The notes under the pieces were generated by a model. It ran no database searches. It saw only the letters and a list, made by a program, of their open reading frames with translations, and was not told where the DNA came from. DNA of 64,000 bases from Blautia sp. An249. Its GTDB lineage: Bacteria; Bacillota; Clostridia; Lachnospirales; Lachnospiraceae. Below, in pieces: positions 1 to 8,185 of the stretch. The DNA is taken from positions 124,001-188,000 of the forward strand of contig NZ_NFJL01000005.1 in assembly GCF_002159835.1 (NCBI RefSeq), read 5' to 3'. How positions within the stretch are numbered: the stretch's first letter is position 1; each line of letters starts with the position of its first letter. A program made the position numbers and the translations under genes.

Positions 1-750
1 CTGTTTCCGATTTTCAAAATCATTACTGATAAACCACTCTCCTTCCTGCCAAAACGCTCCCTCTTCGCGCTGGCAGAGAATTTGAAGCGTCTCTTCTGCT
101 TTTTCAGGCAGCCATTCCAGTTCCTTTTTCTCATCCTCCGATAAATCCGGATACTCAAACATTTGGTTCATGATAATTTGGAGTACCTTTTTCTTTTCCA
201 CAATTCCAAACAGATTTATGCAGGCACGCAAAGTCAGCCGTACTCCTGTAACAAGCCCCAGTAAATTTTTCGCTTTTTCATCTTCCAGATTTGTGAGTAT
301 TATTTCCCGTATTTCATCCGGCACAACAAAGTCGCATTCATTATCTTTACAGACCATAAAGACCCAGCCTTTGCAACAATAATTTTCCTGCAAAACCGCC
401 ATCTGTATCATTGATAACGGATGACCGTTCATTGTCCTTAACAGAATTTCTATGTCTTCCTTATCAAGAAAAATAAATTCTTTCCGGATGGATTCCAGAA
501 TCAGATCATATACACATTTCTCTTTCTTATTACGGGAAACAGACATATCTGTTTCTTCTGTCCAGTTTTCTATTATTCTGTCAAGCAGGGCCTCAGGCGC
601 CCTTTTTAACAGTTCTTTAAGATCTTTTGTCTCTTCTCCTTGTATCATAAAGTTTTCCGTATAATCTGATGCCATTTGACTTAACATGTCGTTATCAATA
701 TCCAGGCGATTTAAAAATTCATCCATCTCTTTTATTTCTGATTTTCGCAT
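1..750 (-). CDS. Unrecognised cytoplasmic protein, 3' end outside the window
   Basis: The frame opens at ATG 748-750 and stays open to base 1 (250 codons), so the C-terminus lies beyond the window. An AAGGAG site sits about 6 nt upstream of the start, and the start lies inside the last codons of the glycosyltransferase gene (19 bp overlap), which suggests translational coupling. The visible protein is acidic, helical and without signal peptide or membrane segment. It has a Cys-Cys pair near residues 125-126 and a PDEIREIIL segment near 145 that resembles the winged-helix-like part of some Firmicute SEC-C-type proteins. I do not recognise the family and assign no function. Confidence 0.75.
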   Translation of the reverse strand, partial: MRKSEIKEMDEFLNRLDIDNDMLSQMASDYTENFMIQGEETKDLKELLKRAPEALLDRIIENWTEETDMSVSRNKKEKCVYDLILESIRKEFIFLDKEDIEILLRTMNGHPLSMIQMAVLQENYCCKGWVFMVCKDNECDFVVPDEIREIILTNLEDEKAKNLLGLVTGVRLTLRACINLFGIVEKKKVLQIIMNQMFEYPDLSEDEKKELEWLPEKAEETLQILCQREEGAFWQEGEWFISNDFENRKQ

Positions 751-1874
751 AGGCAGCTCCTTTTCTGAATTCCCTCTTCTATCAAAATTGTTATTTTCTC
801 TGCTGCATCTTTTGGAATATTTAATCGCTGCGACTTTTTCATCTTTTCCATTCCTTCTTTGGACGTTAACAGTTTTTTCCCGGCTCTGGCCTGCTCCTTT
901 ATGGATTTAGGGGAAATACACATCCCCAGTCTCTTAAAAAATCTGCGGTTTTCTGTCTCACAGCCGGGAATTTCCGAGGTATGAACCAGGGGAATCTCGG
1001 AAACTGCCGCCTCTGTGGAAGTCAGTCCTCCCGGCTTAGTATAAACAATGTCGCAGGCCTTCATATATAAAGGCATCTTATTGGTTTTGCCAAGAATAAA
1101 AATATCTTCTTCTCCCCTGTATTTTTTCTCCAGTTTTTCGCAGACTTTCTCATTGCTTCCGCAAATCAGCACCATGCTGACATCTCTCTCATTTTCTTTC
1201 CAGATCCGGGCGGCCAGTTTCTGAAGGTTTCCTGCGCCCATACTTCCTCCGATAATCAGATACACCTGTTTCTCCAAAGGAAGCCCCAGCAGTTCCCTCG
1301 CTTTCTTTCTGCCTGTTTTCATAGAGAATCGACTGCTTACGGGAATTCCGGCAGGTATTAGCTTTTCCTTTGGAATTCCTCTGCGTACGCACTGGGGAAT
1401 CAAATCTTTGTGGGGAGCTATATAATAGTCGCAGCAGGTTTCTTCCCAGAAAGGAATGCAGGTATAATCGGTCATAACCGCTATGGTCAAAGGCAGGTCA
1501 AATCCTTTTCTCTTCATATAAGTTATGGTCTCTGCCGGATAGAGGTGCGGCATAACAATGGCGTCGAAGTCTTCTCTCTCCAGATAAGTTTCCAGATATT
1601 TGGCCATTTTCCCATTTATATAATATACGGGAGATTTTTTGGTAATTCTGCTTACTGCCATCCCCGCCTTATAAGCTGCACCAAAGGCATGGGGAACCTC
1701 TTTTACCACATTTACGTAAACGTCTTCTACCCTTTTGGAAACTTTTTCTCCGGCCAGAGTTAAATAATCGAAGAACACCGCCTGATGACCTCTGGCTTCC
1801 AGTTGTTCCTTTAATGCAAATCCGGCTGCATTGTGGCCGCCTCCGGTATTGCAGGATAAGATTAATACTTTCAT
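732..1874 (-). CDS. MGDG synthase/UgtP-type glycolipid glycosyltransferase (GT28-like)
   Basis: 380 aa. The N-terminus has the GGGHNAA motif of the monogalactosyldiacylglycerol synthase domain (about 1-170). The C-terminal half is MurG-like, with IIGGSMGAGN near 210 and a donor-site stretch KPGGLTSTEA near 280. Family members (UgtP, plant MGDG synthase) transfer a hexose from UDP-sugar to diacylglycerol at the cytoplasmic membrane face. The ATG follows a GGAGGAATTAG site. It lies 3 bp after a PlsY-like acyltransferase gene, which fits membrane glycolipid synthesis. Sugar specificity and processivity cannot be read from the sequence. The assignment to the superfamily is firm. Confidence 0.85.
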   Translation of the reverse strand: MKVLILSCNTGGGHNAAGFALKEQLEARGHQAVFFDYLTLAGEKVSKRVEDVYVNVVKEVPHAFGAAYKAGMAVSRITKKSPVYYINGKMAKYLETYLEREDFDAIVMPHLYPAETITYMKRKGFDLPLTIAVMTDYTCIPFWEETCCDYYIAPHKDLIPQCVRRGIPKEKLIPAGIPVSSRFSMKTGRKKARELLGLPLEKQVYLIIGGSMGAGNLQKLAARIWKENERDVSMVLICGSNEKVCEKLEKKYRGEEDIFILGKTNKMPLYMKACDIVYTKPGGLTSTEAAVSEIPLVHTSEIPGCETENRRFFKRLGMCISPKSIKEQARAGKKLLTSKEGMEKMKKSQRLNIPKDAAEKITILIEEGIQKRSCLCENQK

Positions 1875-1877
1875 ACA

Positions 1878-2486
1878 CTAATTCCTCCGGAAAACAAATC
1901 GAATCTCTCTTTCTTCTTTTTTGTCCTCTTTCCGGTGCCTCCTCCATACCAGTAAAGTAATCATGGCAGAACCCAGAAGGACTTCGGTGCTTTTAATAAA
2001 GAACAGCTCGCTGACCGCCCAGCACAAAAAGGCTGCAATGGTCCGAAAACTGTGTGGGTTCAGAACAAAAACAAGAGAAAAGAACAAATACCAGAAGGCC
2101 AGCAGCCAGATGCAGGGAAATCCCGGACAGAGCCCTAACAAAACCCCGAAAGATACGGCAATTCCCTTTCCCCCGCCTGCATATCCCCGAAACAGAGGAA
2201 CTACATGACCCAGCACCGGAGCTGCCATAACCAGGACAAATCCCGGATTTTGCACATCCAGAGTCCGGACTGCCAGATGCACCGGAATTGCCCCTTTTAA
2301 CAAATCGCAGACTAACACCAGAATACCGCAGGGAACACCCGCGTATAGAAAGGCATTCGCCGTTCCCGGATTTCCATCCCGGCTCTCTTTGCGAATATCG
2401 ATTCCTTTTACCTTTTTAGGAATAAGATAGGCAAATAAAATTCCTCCTGTTAAATATCCTAAAATTGAAAAAAATAGATAACCCAA
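1878..2486 (-). CDS. plsY: PlsY-like glycerol-3-phosphate acyltransferase (divergent)
   Basis: 202 aa integral membrane protein. It carries PlsY signatures in the right order: GNPGTANAF near 39 (family consensus SGNPGATNA), DLLKGAIP near 62, and GHVVPLF followed by GGGKGIA near 95-110. PlsY transfers an acyl group from acyl-phosphate to glycerol-3-phosphate, the first step of phospholipid synthesis. The start is TTG at 2486 with GAGGACAGAGA upstream; no ATG lies before the first helix. The usual Ser of the first motif is Asp here and the tail is basic and acidic, so this may be a second, divergent PlsY paralogue tied to the adjacent glycolipid glycosyltransferase. Confidence 0.8.
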   Translation of the reverse strand: MGYLFFSILGYLTGGILFAYLIPKKVKGIDIRKESRDGNPGTANAFLYAGVPCGILVLVCDLLKGAIPVHLAVRTLDVQNPGFVLVMAAPVLGHVVPLFRGYAGGGKGIAVSFGVLLGLCPGFPCIWLLAFWYLFFSLVFVLNPHSFRTIAAFLCWAVSELFFIKSTEVLLGSAMITLLVWRRHRKEDKKEEREIRFVFRRN

Positions 2487-2518
2487 TCTCTGTCCTCTTC
2501 CTTCTTTAAACTCTATAA

Positions 2519-3019
2519 CTATACAATTTCTATCTTCTCTGCCTGTCCGGCAAATCTCTCTCCGAATATTTCAAACATTCCTTTTGCCTCTTCATAATGC
2601 CCCTCTACGGCATCCAGAGCTACAGGCCCCAGATGAATAAAGGGTTTTCCCTGAGAGGAGCCTCCGGAATACACCATCATTCCCTTTACCAGCATATGAC
2701 CGATTAAAGTAACAATTGCAATGTCTCCGCCTCCCTGGGCGTAATGAGCGGTGGCATATACGCCTCCCAGTTTTCCGGCCAGAGAAATTCCCTGGCTGTC
2801 CTCTTCAAACCATTTCTTCATTTTCCAACAGGTGCTTGCCAGATACGTCGGCGTTCCGAAAATAACTCCCTTACAGCTATTGATATATTCCACATCCATT
2901 GGTTCTTCAATGGAGAACAGGCGAACCTGACCCCCGGCTCTGCGGATACCTTCTCCAATTACTTCTCCCATTTCCCGGGCATGTCCTGATTTACTGTAAT
3001 AAATAATTGCAAAATTCAT
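2519..3019 (-). CDS. Flavodoxin-like / NADPH-dependent FMN reductase family protein
   Basis: 166 aa from the ATG at 3019, chosen because GGAGGAAGGAG lies just upstream; longer readings have no ribosome site and add a non-homologous leader. The N-terminus IIYYSKSGHAREMGEVI is the FMN phosphate-binding loop of flavodoxin/WrbA-type proteins. GTPTYLAS near 73 and ATAHYAQGGGD near 105 are typical of WrbA-like folds. It probably binds FMN and acts as a quinone or general NAD(P)H oxidoreductase in the cytoplasm. It is divergent from aroD, sharing overlapping promoters. Confidence 0.8.
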   Translation of the reverse strand: MNFAIIYYSKSGHAREMGEVIGEGIRRAGGQVRLFSIEEPMDVEYINSCKGVIFGTPTYLASTCWKMKKWFEEDSQGISLAGKLGGVYATAHYAQGGGDIAIVTLIGHMLVKGMMVYSGGSSQGKPFIHLGPVALDAVEGHYEEAKGMFEIFGERFAGQAEKIEIV

Positions 3020-3047
3020 AAAAATTACTCCTTCCTCCAAAACTGCA

Positions 3048-3100
3048 TTGCAGTAATTCCTTCTTATTGGTATTATATAAAATATGTGATTTATTCGCAA
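3048..3100. promoter_or_regulatory. Overlapping divergent promoters of flavodoxin gene and aroD
   Basis: Plus strand: TTGCAG at 3048-3053, 17 bp, TATTAT at 3071-3076, reading into aroD. Minus strand: TTGCGA (complement of 3095-3100), 17 bp, TATAAT (complement of 3072-3077), reading into the flavodoxin-like gene. The two -10 boxes occupy the same bases, so the two polymerases should exclude each other. Read by eye. Confidence 0.6.
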
Positions 3101-3132
3101 TACGCACCGTTTTTTCAAAAAGGAGAGAGCTT

Positions 3133-3897
3133 ATGATACCAATTGAAATACGAGGAGTACGGATCGGAGCCGGACGTCCGAAAATCTGTGTTCCCATTAC
3201 AGGAAAAACATATAAGGAAATACTGGACGATGCTGCTATCATCGTAAACCGTCCCTGCGACATGGCAGAATGGAGAGCCGACTGGTTTGAAGATGTTTTT
3301 CATCTGGAACAGACCATAGAAGTGTTAAAAGAACTTCGGCAGATTTTAGATAAGAAACCTTTGTTATTTACCTTCCGCACCCTGCAGGAAGGAGGAGAAA
3401 AAGCCATCTCAGTTCAGGAATACGTTGCTCTCCTAAAGGCTGTCTCTGATTCTCATCTTGCAGATCTTGTGGATATAGAATTGTTCCCCTTTGAACAGGA
3501 ACTTCCTTCCCTGATCTCTTATGTCCATAAAACTTCGGGAAAGGTTATCCTGTCCAGTCACGATTTTCAGAAAACACCGACCTGCGGGGAACTTCTGAAG
3601 CGTCTGGAAAAAATGGAAGAGCTCGGAGCTGACATCAGTAAAATCGCAGTGATGCCCCAAAGCAGAAAGGATGTCCTCACCCTTCTTTCTGTAACAGAAG
3701 AAAGAAACCGCCATGCACTGCATCCTGTTATTACCATGTCCATGTCAGAAACCGGGCTTATCAGCCGCCTGGCAGGAGAAGTATTCGGATCTGCCGTTAC
3801 CTTCGGATCTGTCACCAATGCTTCCGCCCCGGGCCAGATTCCTGTAGAGCAGCTTTCTCAGGTACTGGATATTCTCCATGGAGGAAAAGAAGAGTAA
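3133..3897 (+). CDS. aroD: 3-dehydroquinate dehydratase, type I
   Basis: 254 aa from ATG 3133, preceded by AGGAGAGAG; a longer upstream reading lacks a ribosome site. Type I dehydroquinases form an imine with a lysine. Here the Schiff-base Lys is in KIAVMPQ near 176, the catalytic His in SSHDFQKTP near 149, and EWRADWFE near 52 carries conserved substrate-side residues. The enzyme converts 3-dehydroquinate to 3-dehydroshikimate in aromatic amino acid synthesis. It stands alone, with a strong hairpin terminator 8 bp after the stop. Length is normal for the family. Confidence 0.93.
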   Translation: MIPIEIRGVRIGAGRPKICVPITGKTYKEILDDAAIIVNRPCDMAEWRADWFEDVFHLEQTIEVLKELRQILDKKPLLFTFRTLQEGGEKAISVQEYVALLKAVSDSHLADLVDIELFPFEQELPSLISYVHKTSGKVILSSHDFQKTPTCGELLKRLEKMEELGADISKIAVMPQSRKDVLTLLSVTEERNRHALHPVITMSMSETGLISRLAGEVFGSAVTFGSVTNASAPGQIPVEQLSQVLDILHGGKEE

Positions 3898-3905
3898 AGA
3901 GAAAA

Positions 3906-3939
3906 GGCGAATATTCTGCCAGCCTGCAGAATATTCGCC
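3906..3939. terminator. Bidirectional terminator between aroD and the toxin gene
   Basis: A perfect 14-bp inverted repeat (GGCGAATATTCTGC and its complement) with a 6-nt loop. It lies between the convergent aroD and HicA-like genes. On the minus strand it is followed by TTTTCTCTTT; on the plus strand by a weaker T-rich stretch. Confidence 0.8.
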
Positions 3940-3948
3940 TCCGTCCTT

Positions 3949-4167
3949 TTATATTTTGCTGTTAAAATACTCTTGTGTAACTCTTAATTGTCTTTTTAAA
4001 ATTTCCTTCCACATTCTTGAATGAATTTCCCCGCTTCCTTTTGACACTTTCGTCATACGGACAGAACCATCCTCGTCTATTTTTCTATAAAAATAATGAT
4101 CAGTATCTTTATATAGTTCCCATCCGTCCCTCTCACAGAATCGCTTTAGTTCTTTCCATCGAGGCAT
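3949..4167 (-). CDS. HicA-like mRNA interferase toxin
   Basis: 72 aa basic protein of HicA size and layout: KELKRFCERDGWELYKDTDHYFYRK in the N-terminal part, with the expected catalytic-type His near 24 (HicA proteins have a GSH or similar turn here). A C-terminal helix, WKEILKRQLRVTQEYF, matches the usual I-L-K-Q-L-G-I-T end. HicA toxins are double-stranded-RNA-binding-fold ribonucleases that cleave mRNA. The gene overlaps the 3' end of the upstream antitoxin gene by 22 bp, the arrangement expected for a co-translated toxin-antitoxin pair. The partner is not a HicB-type protein, which is unusual. Confidence 0.65.
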   Translation of the reverse strand: MPRWKELKRFCERDGWELYKDTDHYFYRKIDEDGSVRMTKVSKGSGEIHSRMWKEILKRQLRVTQEYFNSKI

Positions 4168-4580
4168 TGCACACTCTCTCCTATCCTTTTGGGATCATCC
4201 ATTATCAACGCTTTAAAAATATACGGAATATGCTGTTTTCTATTAGGACTATGGGAATATAAAGCATAATTCTCATAATACTCCATTGCATACTCTAAGA
4301 TTGCCTCTCCTAAAGCCATTCTGGACTCCTGCTCATTTTTTCCATTTTCAATTAAATCTATTTCCATCAGGGACAGCGTAATACTTCCGTCATCTTCTAT
4401 ATACCTGACTGCCGAGAATGAATAACCTTTTAAAATTTCTTCCATGGTTTCTACACTGGAAAACCATAATCGATCTCTTGTTCTTTTAATGAATTTCGGC
4501 CTTTCATGCAATACGCTGTCACAGACAGAACTCCATTCTTTTCTTACCTGTGTGGCTTTTTCCATCAACAACTCCATCAT
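4146..4580 (-). CDS. Putative antitoxin with Phd/YefM-like N-terminus
   Basis: 144 aa. The N-terminus (EKATQVRKEWSSVCDSVLHERPKFIKRTRDRLWF) reads like a Phd/YefM DNA-binding antitoxin domain, followed by SVETMEEILKGYSF. A C-terminal extension containing DGSITLSLMEIDLIENGKN and a Tyr-rich helix is seen in a clostridial antitoxin-like family. Three ATGs compete: 4580, 4577 and 4565. The first two sit directly on AAAGGAG, and the third (MEKATQ) has TGGAG 6 nt upstream and best matches the domain start. It is encoded before the toxin, with a promoter overlapped by a palindrome, consistent with autorepression. Confidence 0.6.
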   Translation of the reverse strand: MMELLMEKATQVRKEWSSVCDSVLHERPKFIKRTRDRLWFSSVETMEEILKGYSFSAVRYIEDDGSITLSLMEIDLIENGKNEQESRMALGEAILEYAMEYYENYALYSHSPNRKQHIPYIFKALIMDDPKRIGESVQCLDGKN

Positions 4581-4594
4581 CTCCTTTGTCCTCC

Positions 4595-4634
4595 ATTATA
4601 ATAAAAAGTGTACATAACGTCAACTATGTACACT
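4595..4634 (-). promoter_or_regulatory. Promoter and palindromic operator of the toxin-antitoxin operon
   Basis: Minus strand: TTGACG (complement of 4618-4623), 17-bp spacer, consensus TATAAT (complement of 4595-4600). A perfect 10-bp inverted repeat AGTGTACATA / TATGTACACT at 4607-4616 and 4625-4634 (8-bp spacer) flanks and overlaps the -35 box and spacer. This is the position expected for autorepression by the antitoxin or toxin-antitoxin complex. Confidence 0.8.
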
Positions 4635-4677
4635 CTTTATTATAATATAATTCATTACAGAATATGCGCTTTTTTAA

Positions 4678-5505
4678 TCAATATAATTTCAGGACATTAT
4701 GCAGATATTTCTTAGAAACCATGGCTGTTTCGTAATTGCACACCCTCGGCCAGTCTACTTCCACACAGAGGATTCCGTCATACCCGGCTTCTTTTAACAC
4801 TTCCAGCACGCCGCGAAAATCCACGATTCCCTCTCCCAGAGCTCTGCAGCGTTTGATAGGAAATTCCGGATGTTCGTTTTCATCAGAACTGATGTCTTTG
4901 AAATGCACATAAGCCAGCCTTCCCACATACTTTTTGAACACTTCCACCGGATCCATCTTTCCCAGTACGCAATGACAGGTATCAATACAGTATTTTACCA
5001 GTTCCGGATCTGTATGGGCATCCAGATAGGCAATCTGATCCGCCGTCTCAAAATAGGTTCCGTAATGAGGATGTACGCAGACGGTCACTCCGTATTCCTT
5101 TGCCATCTTTGCAATCTCATTAATGTGTTCGCAGATAACGGCAAGTTTCTCTTCTGTGGCTTTTGCCCCGTTTCTTCTTGGCCCTTCCAGATTCATCAGA
5201 GATGCATTGTGAGCTTTCAGAAACTCACAGCATTGTACCGCCATTTTATAATCTGTCTCGTAATCATCTGACATGGCATGATAGATATTTACAAATTCCA
5301 CCTGGTTTTCTTCCATAATCCGGTCAAACTCTTCGGGATAATCTTTAAATAAAGTAGAAACAAAGTTAAAATTCTCTACACAGGAATACCCCAAATCAGC
5401 AACTTCCCGAACTCCCTGTTCAAACAATCCTCTCGCTTCTTCCGTACTTTCTGTTGCTCCGAACTGGGACTTCATCCAGGTCCAGACTGTATATGCGATT
5501 TTCAT
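4678..5505 (-). CDS. Sugar phosphate isomerase/epimerase (TIM barrel), paralogue 2
   Basis: 275 aa xylose-isomerase-like TIM barrel of the IolE/hexulose isomerase type. Metal-ligand-type residues are visible in CVHPHYG near 145, CIDTCHC near 174, YVHFKD near 204 and CVEVDWPR near 250. It lies 19 bp after a clearly homologous neighbour (same AYTVWTW / GYTVWTW start and the same motif order), so the pair arose by tandem duplication. It is the last gene of the rare-sugar operon. It likely isomerises, epimerises or dehydrates an oxidised sugar made by the upstream dehydrogenases; the exact reaction is not predictable. Confidence 0.8.
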   Translation of the reverse strand: MKIAYTVWTWMKSQFGATESTEEARGLFEQGVREVADLGYSCVENFNFVSTLFKDYPEEFDRIMEENQVEFVNIYHAMSDDYETDYKMAVQCCEFLKAHNASLMNLEGPRRNGAKATEEKLAVICEHINEIAKMAKEYGVTVCVHPHYGTYFETADQIAYLDAHTDPELVKYCIDTCHCVLGKMDPVEVFKKYVGRLAYVHFKDISSDENEHPEFPIKRCRALGEGIVDFRGVLEVLKEAGYDGILCVEVDWPRVCNYETAMVSKKYLHNVLKLY

Positions 5506-5524
5506 CTTCCTTCTCCTTCCTCAT

Positions 5525-6361
5525 TTAAATTCCAATGACATCCTTCAGATAGTTTCTGCTGTACTGGGCCGATTCATAATGACATACCTTCTGGTAATCC
5601 AGTTCCACACAGACTACGCCGTCAAAATGATGTTCTTCCAGTACCCGGAAAACTCCTTTAAAGTCAATATTTCCCTGTCCCAGGGCACGAAAACGCTTCA
5701 TCGGCCATTCCGGATTTAAGGTTTCATCGGGATCAATATCCTTTAAATGCACATAGGCAATCCGGTCAATATACCGTTTGAAAGCTGTCACCGGATCACC
5801 GCCGGATAGAGCAATATGAGCTGTGTCCACACAGAGGCTGACCAGACTGGGATCTGTTTTTTCCAGAAAATAGTCTATCTGCTCCATTGTAAAAACCGGT
5901 GTATTTGCATGAGGATGAACACATACGGTAAGACCCTGTTCTTTTGCAATTTCTCCGATGATATTTGCCTTTCTGGCATAATCTTCCACCTTTTCTTTAT
6001 CAAATGGACGGTTGTAAGGCCGGTCTTTCCAGGTCTGCATCTGCAGATTCATATATTTCGCTCCCACTGCTTTCCCGAATCTGGCGTACCGTCTGCCGTT
6101 TTCCACATCCGCCTCAAAATCCGGAGTCAGATAATGATAGATATTCACAAATTTCAGCCCATAACGGTTCATAATATCAGTAACTTCTCCGGGATTTTCC
6201 TCGTAAAAATCTGCAAACCAGTTAAAGTTTTCAATGGTTCTATATCCCAGATGGGATACCTCCCGGCAGGCCTGTTCAAAGGCCGCCTTGGGATCTTCCA
6301 CTCTGCACCAGTCTCTGTGCTCATCACTCAGCCAAGTCCATACTGTATAACCTAATTCCAT
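5525..6361 (-). CDS. Sugar phosphate isomerase/epimerase (TIM barrel), paralogue 1
   Basis: 278 aa, same fold and motif order as the next gene: MNLQ near 103, CVHPHAN near 147, CVDTAHIA near 176, YVHLKDID near 206, CVELDYQK near 252. Family members use a divalent metal held by Glu, Asp, His and Glu to isomerise or dehydrate keto-sugars and inososes. It starts 19 bp after the MalG-type permease stop, with a GGAGAGTG site. Two paralogues retained side by side suggest either two successive steps or a heteromer. Confidence 0.8.
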   Translation of the reverse strand: MELGYTVWTWLSDEHRDWCRVEDPKAAFEQACREVSHLGYRTIENFNWFADFYEENPGEVTDIMNRYGLKFVNIYHYLTPDFEADVENGRRYARFGKAVGAKYMNLQMQTWKDRPYNRPFDKEKVEDYARKANIIGEIAKEQGLTVCVHPHANTPVFTMEQIDYFLEKTDPSLVSLCVDTAHIALSGGDPVTAFKRYIDRIAYVHLKDIDPDETLNPEWPMKRFRALGQGNIDFKGVFRVLEEHHFDGVVCVELDYQKVCHYESAQYSRNYLKDVIGI

Positions 6362-6380
6362 ATCACACTCTCCTTTTCTC

Positions 6381-7214
6381 TTATCCTTTTGTGGCCCCTG
6401 CCGTCAGACCTTCTATAAACTGTTTCTGAGCCAGAAGGTAAATAATAATTAAAGGCATGGTCGCCGCCGTTAATGCTGCAAACATCTGGGGAAAATCCGT
6501 GCTGTATTCTCCTACGAAAGTCATAATTCCCACAGGAAGCGTCTTTGCCTCCTCGCTTCTTAACATAATGCTAGACAGAAAGTATTCGTTCCAGGTATTC
6601 AGTCCGCTGAATACCACCTGTATCATAATTCCCGGTTTAGTCAGTGGCAGAACTACTTTCACGAAGCTCTGAAAGCGGTTACAGCCGTCAATCATAGCTG
6701 CATCTTCCAGGCTTTGGGGAAGAGATACATAAAAGGAGCGCATTAAGAAAACGCCGAAACTTACCGCCTGACCTGCATATACAAACGCGATCCCCCAGAC
6801 AGAATCCACCAGTCCCAGTTTCAGAGCCACGGAATAGGTCGGCATGCCCAGGATTCCTGCCGGAATCATCATTCCCACCAAAAGAAACATATAAATCAAC
6901 TTTCGTCCCTTAAACCGGACTCTTGCCAGCACATAGGCCGCACAGCAGTTTACAGGAATAATAATCAGCAGAAACAGTCCCGTTACGAGAATACTGTTTA
7001 AATATTTTCTTCCCAGCCCTCCCCGCTCCCAGGCTTCTATGTAATTGGAAATATGAAAAGTATCCGGAATCCCCCAGATATTTGTATAGAAGTCGCCGGT
7101 TGTCTTCAGCGAACCAAAAATCATCCAGATAACCGGATAGATAGTAATCACCAGGAAAAACAGAAGAATGGCCCAGCGAAAAACAGATCCTATGGTTACT
7201 TTCTTTTTTCTCAT
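6381..7214 (-). CDS. Carbohydrate ABC transporter permease, MalG-like (CUT1)
   Basis: 277 aa with about six membrane helices. It has the EAA loop DAAMIDGCNRFQSFVKVVLPLTKP near 190, which docks the ATPase. The C-terminal ATKG ending is typical of MalG-type permeases. It pairs with the MalF-like gene 10 bp upstream. No ATP-binding gene is in the operon, which is usual for Firmicute CUT1 systems that share an MsmK-type ATPase encoded elsewhere. Confidence 0.92.
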   Translation of the reverse strand: MRKKKVTIGSVFRWAILLFFLVITIYPVIWMIFGSLKTTGDFYTNIWGIPDTFHISNYIEAWERGGLGRKYLNSILVTGLFLLIIIPVNCCAAYVLARVRFKGRKLIYMFLLVGMMIPAGILGMPTYSVALKLGLVDSVWGIAFVYAGQAVSFGVFLMRSFYVSLPQSLEDAAMIDGCNRFQSFVKVVLPLTKPGIMIQVVFSGLNTWNEYFLSSIMLRSEEAKTLPVGIMTFVGEYSTDFPQMFAALTAATMPLIIIYLLAQKQFIEGLTAGATKG

Positions 7215-7224
7215 CCCAGTCCTC

Positions 7225-8127
7225 CTATTCGTAGTTGTCTTCCTTCGTCATTACTCTGAACTGCAGGAAACCGATTACCAGTACAATGGCAAATAAAATC
7301 ATAGACATTGCATTGGCTTTTCCCACATTCCGATAATCGAAAGCAGTTCTTACAATATACGTCAGCGCTACTTCTGTAGAGCCGAAAGGCCCTCCGTCCG
7401 TCATAACGTTGATCAGATTGTAGTTGTTGACAAACGCTCCTGTAATGGCCAGTAAAACATTCACCACCAGGATCCCGTTAATCTGCGGCAGAGTAATGGA
7501 CCAGAATTTCTGAAATTTTCCTGCCCCGTCAATTTCCGCCGCTTCATAGAGTTCGTTTGGCACTCCCTGGAGGCCTGCCAGATACAAAACCATATGGAAT
7601 CCGATCCATTTCCAGATGTCAACCCAGGCTACAGAGTAAAGGGCGACATTGGGATCACTTAACCACCCCTGAATCAGACTTCCCAGCCCCACCTTTGTAA
7701 GAAAGCTATTTAATATTCCAAATGTGGGATTATAAATCCAGGTCCATAAAACGCCAATTACCACGTAGGAAAATGTTACCGGCATATAAAGAGAGGTTCT
7801 GAAAAGTCCTTTTCCGCGGACCTGTTTTACAATTAAAAGTGCCAGCGCAAGACCCAGTCCGTTTTTCAATACAGTAACTACCAACGCATATTTAAAGGTA
7901 TTTCCAAGGGCGCTCCAGTAATTTTTATCCTGAAATACAAATGAATAATTCTGAGTTCCTATATATTTCATTTCCGACAGCCCGTCCCATTGAAAGAAAC
8001 TGGTGTACAGTCCGTAAATAAACGGGGCAATTACAAATAAAACAAACAGGATAATAGCCGGAGCGGTCATACAATACGGAAAGATTTTATTTACCAGTTT
8101 CCCATTTCTTTGTCTTTCTCTTACCAT
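7225..8127 (-). CDS. Carbohydrate ABC transporter permease, MalF-like (CUT1)
   Basis: 300 aa with about six helices. The EAA loop YEAAEIDGAGKFQKFWSITLP lies near 215. The N-terminal helix follows a short basic leader, as in MalF/UgpA-type proteins. It lies between the solute-binding lipoprotein gene (58 bp upstream) and the MalG-like gene. It forms the membrane channel with MalG for uptake of an unknown sugar or glycoside. Confidence 0.92.
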   Translation of the reverse strand: MVRERQRNGKLVNKIFPYCMTAPAIILFVLFVIAPFIYGLYTSFFQWDGLSEMKYIGTQNYSFVFQDKNYWSALGNTFKYALVVTVLKNGLGLALALLIVKQVRGKGLFRTSLYMPVTFSYVVIGVLWTWIYNPTFGILNSFLTKVGLGSLIQGWLSDPNVALYSVAWVDIWKWIGFHMVLYLAGLQGVPNELYEAAEIDGAGKFQKFWSITLPQINGILVVNVLLAITGAFVNNYNLINVMTDGGPFGSTEVALTYIVRTAFDYRNVGKANAMSMILFAIVLVIGFLQFRVMTKEDNYE

Positions 8128-8185
8128 GATTTCCTCCCCTGCGCCTGTGCCGGATCAATTCTTTCATCCGGCACAGAAGCTGCTG

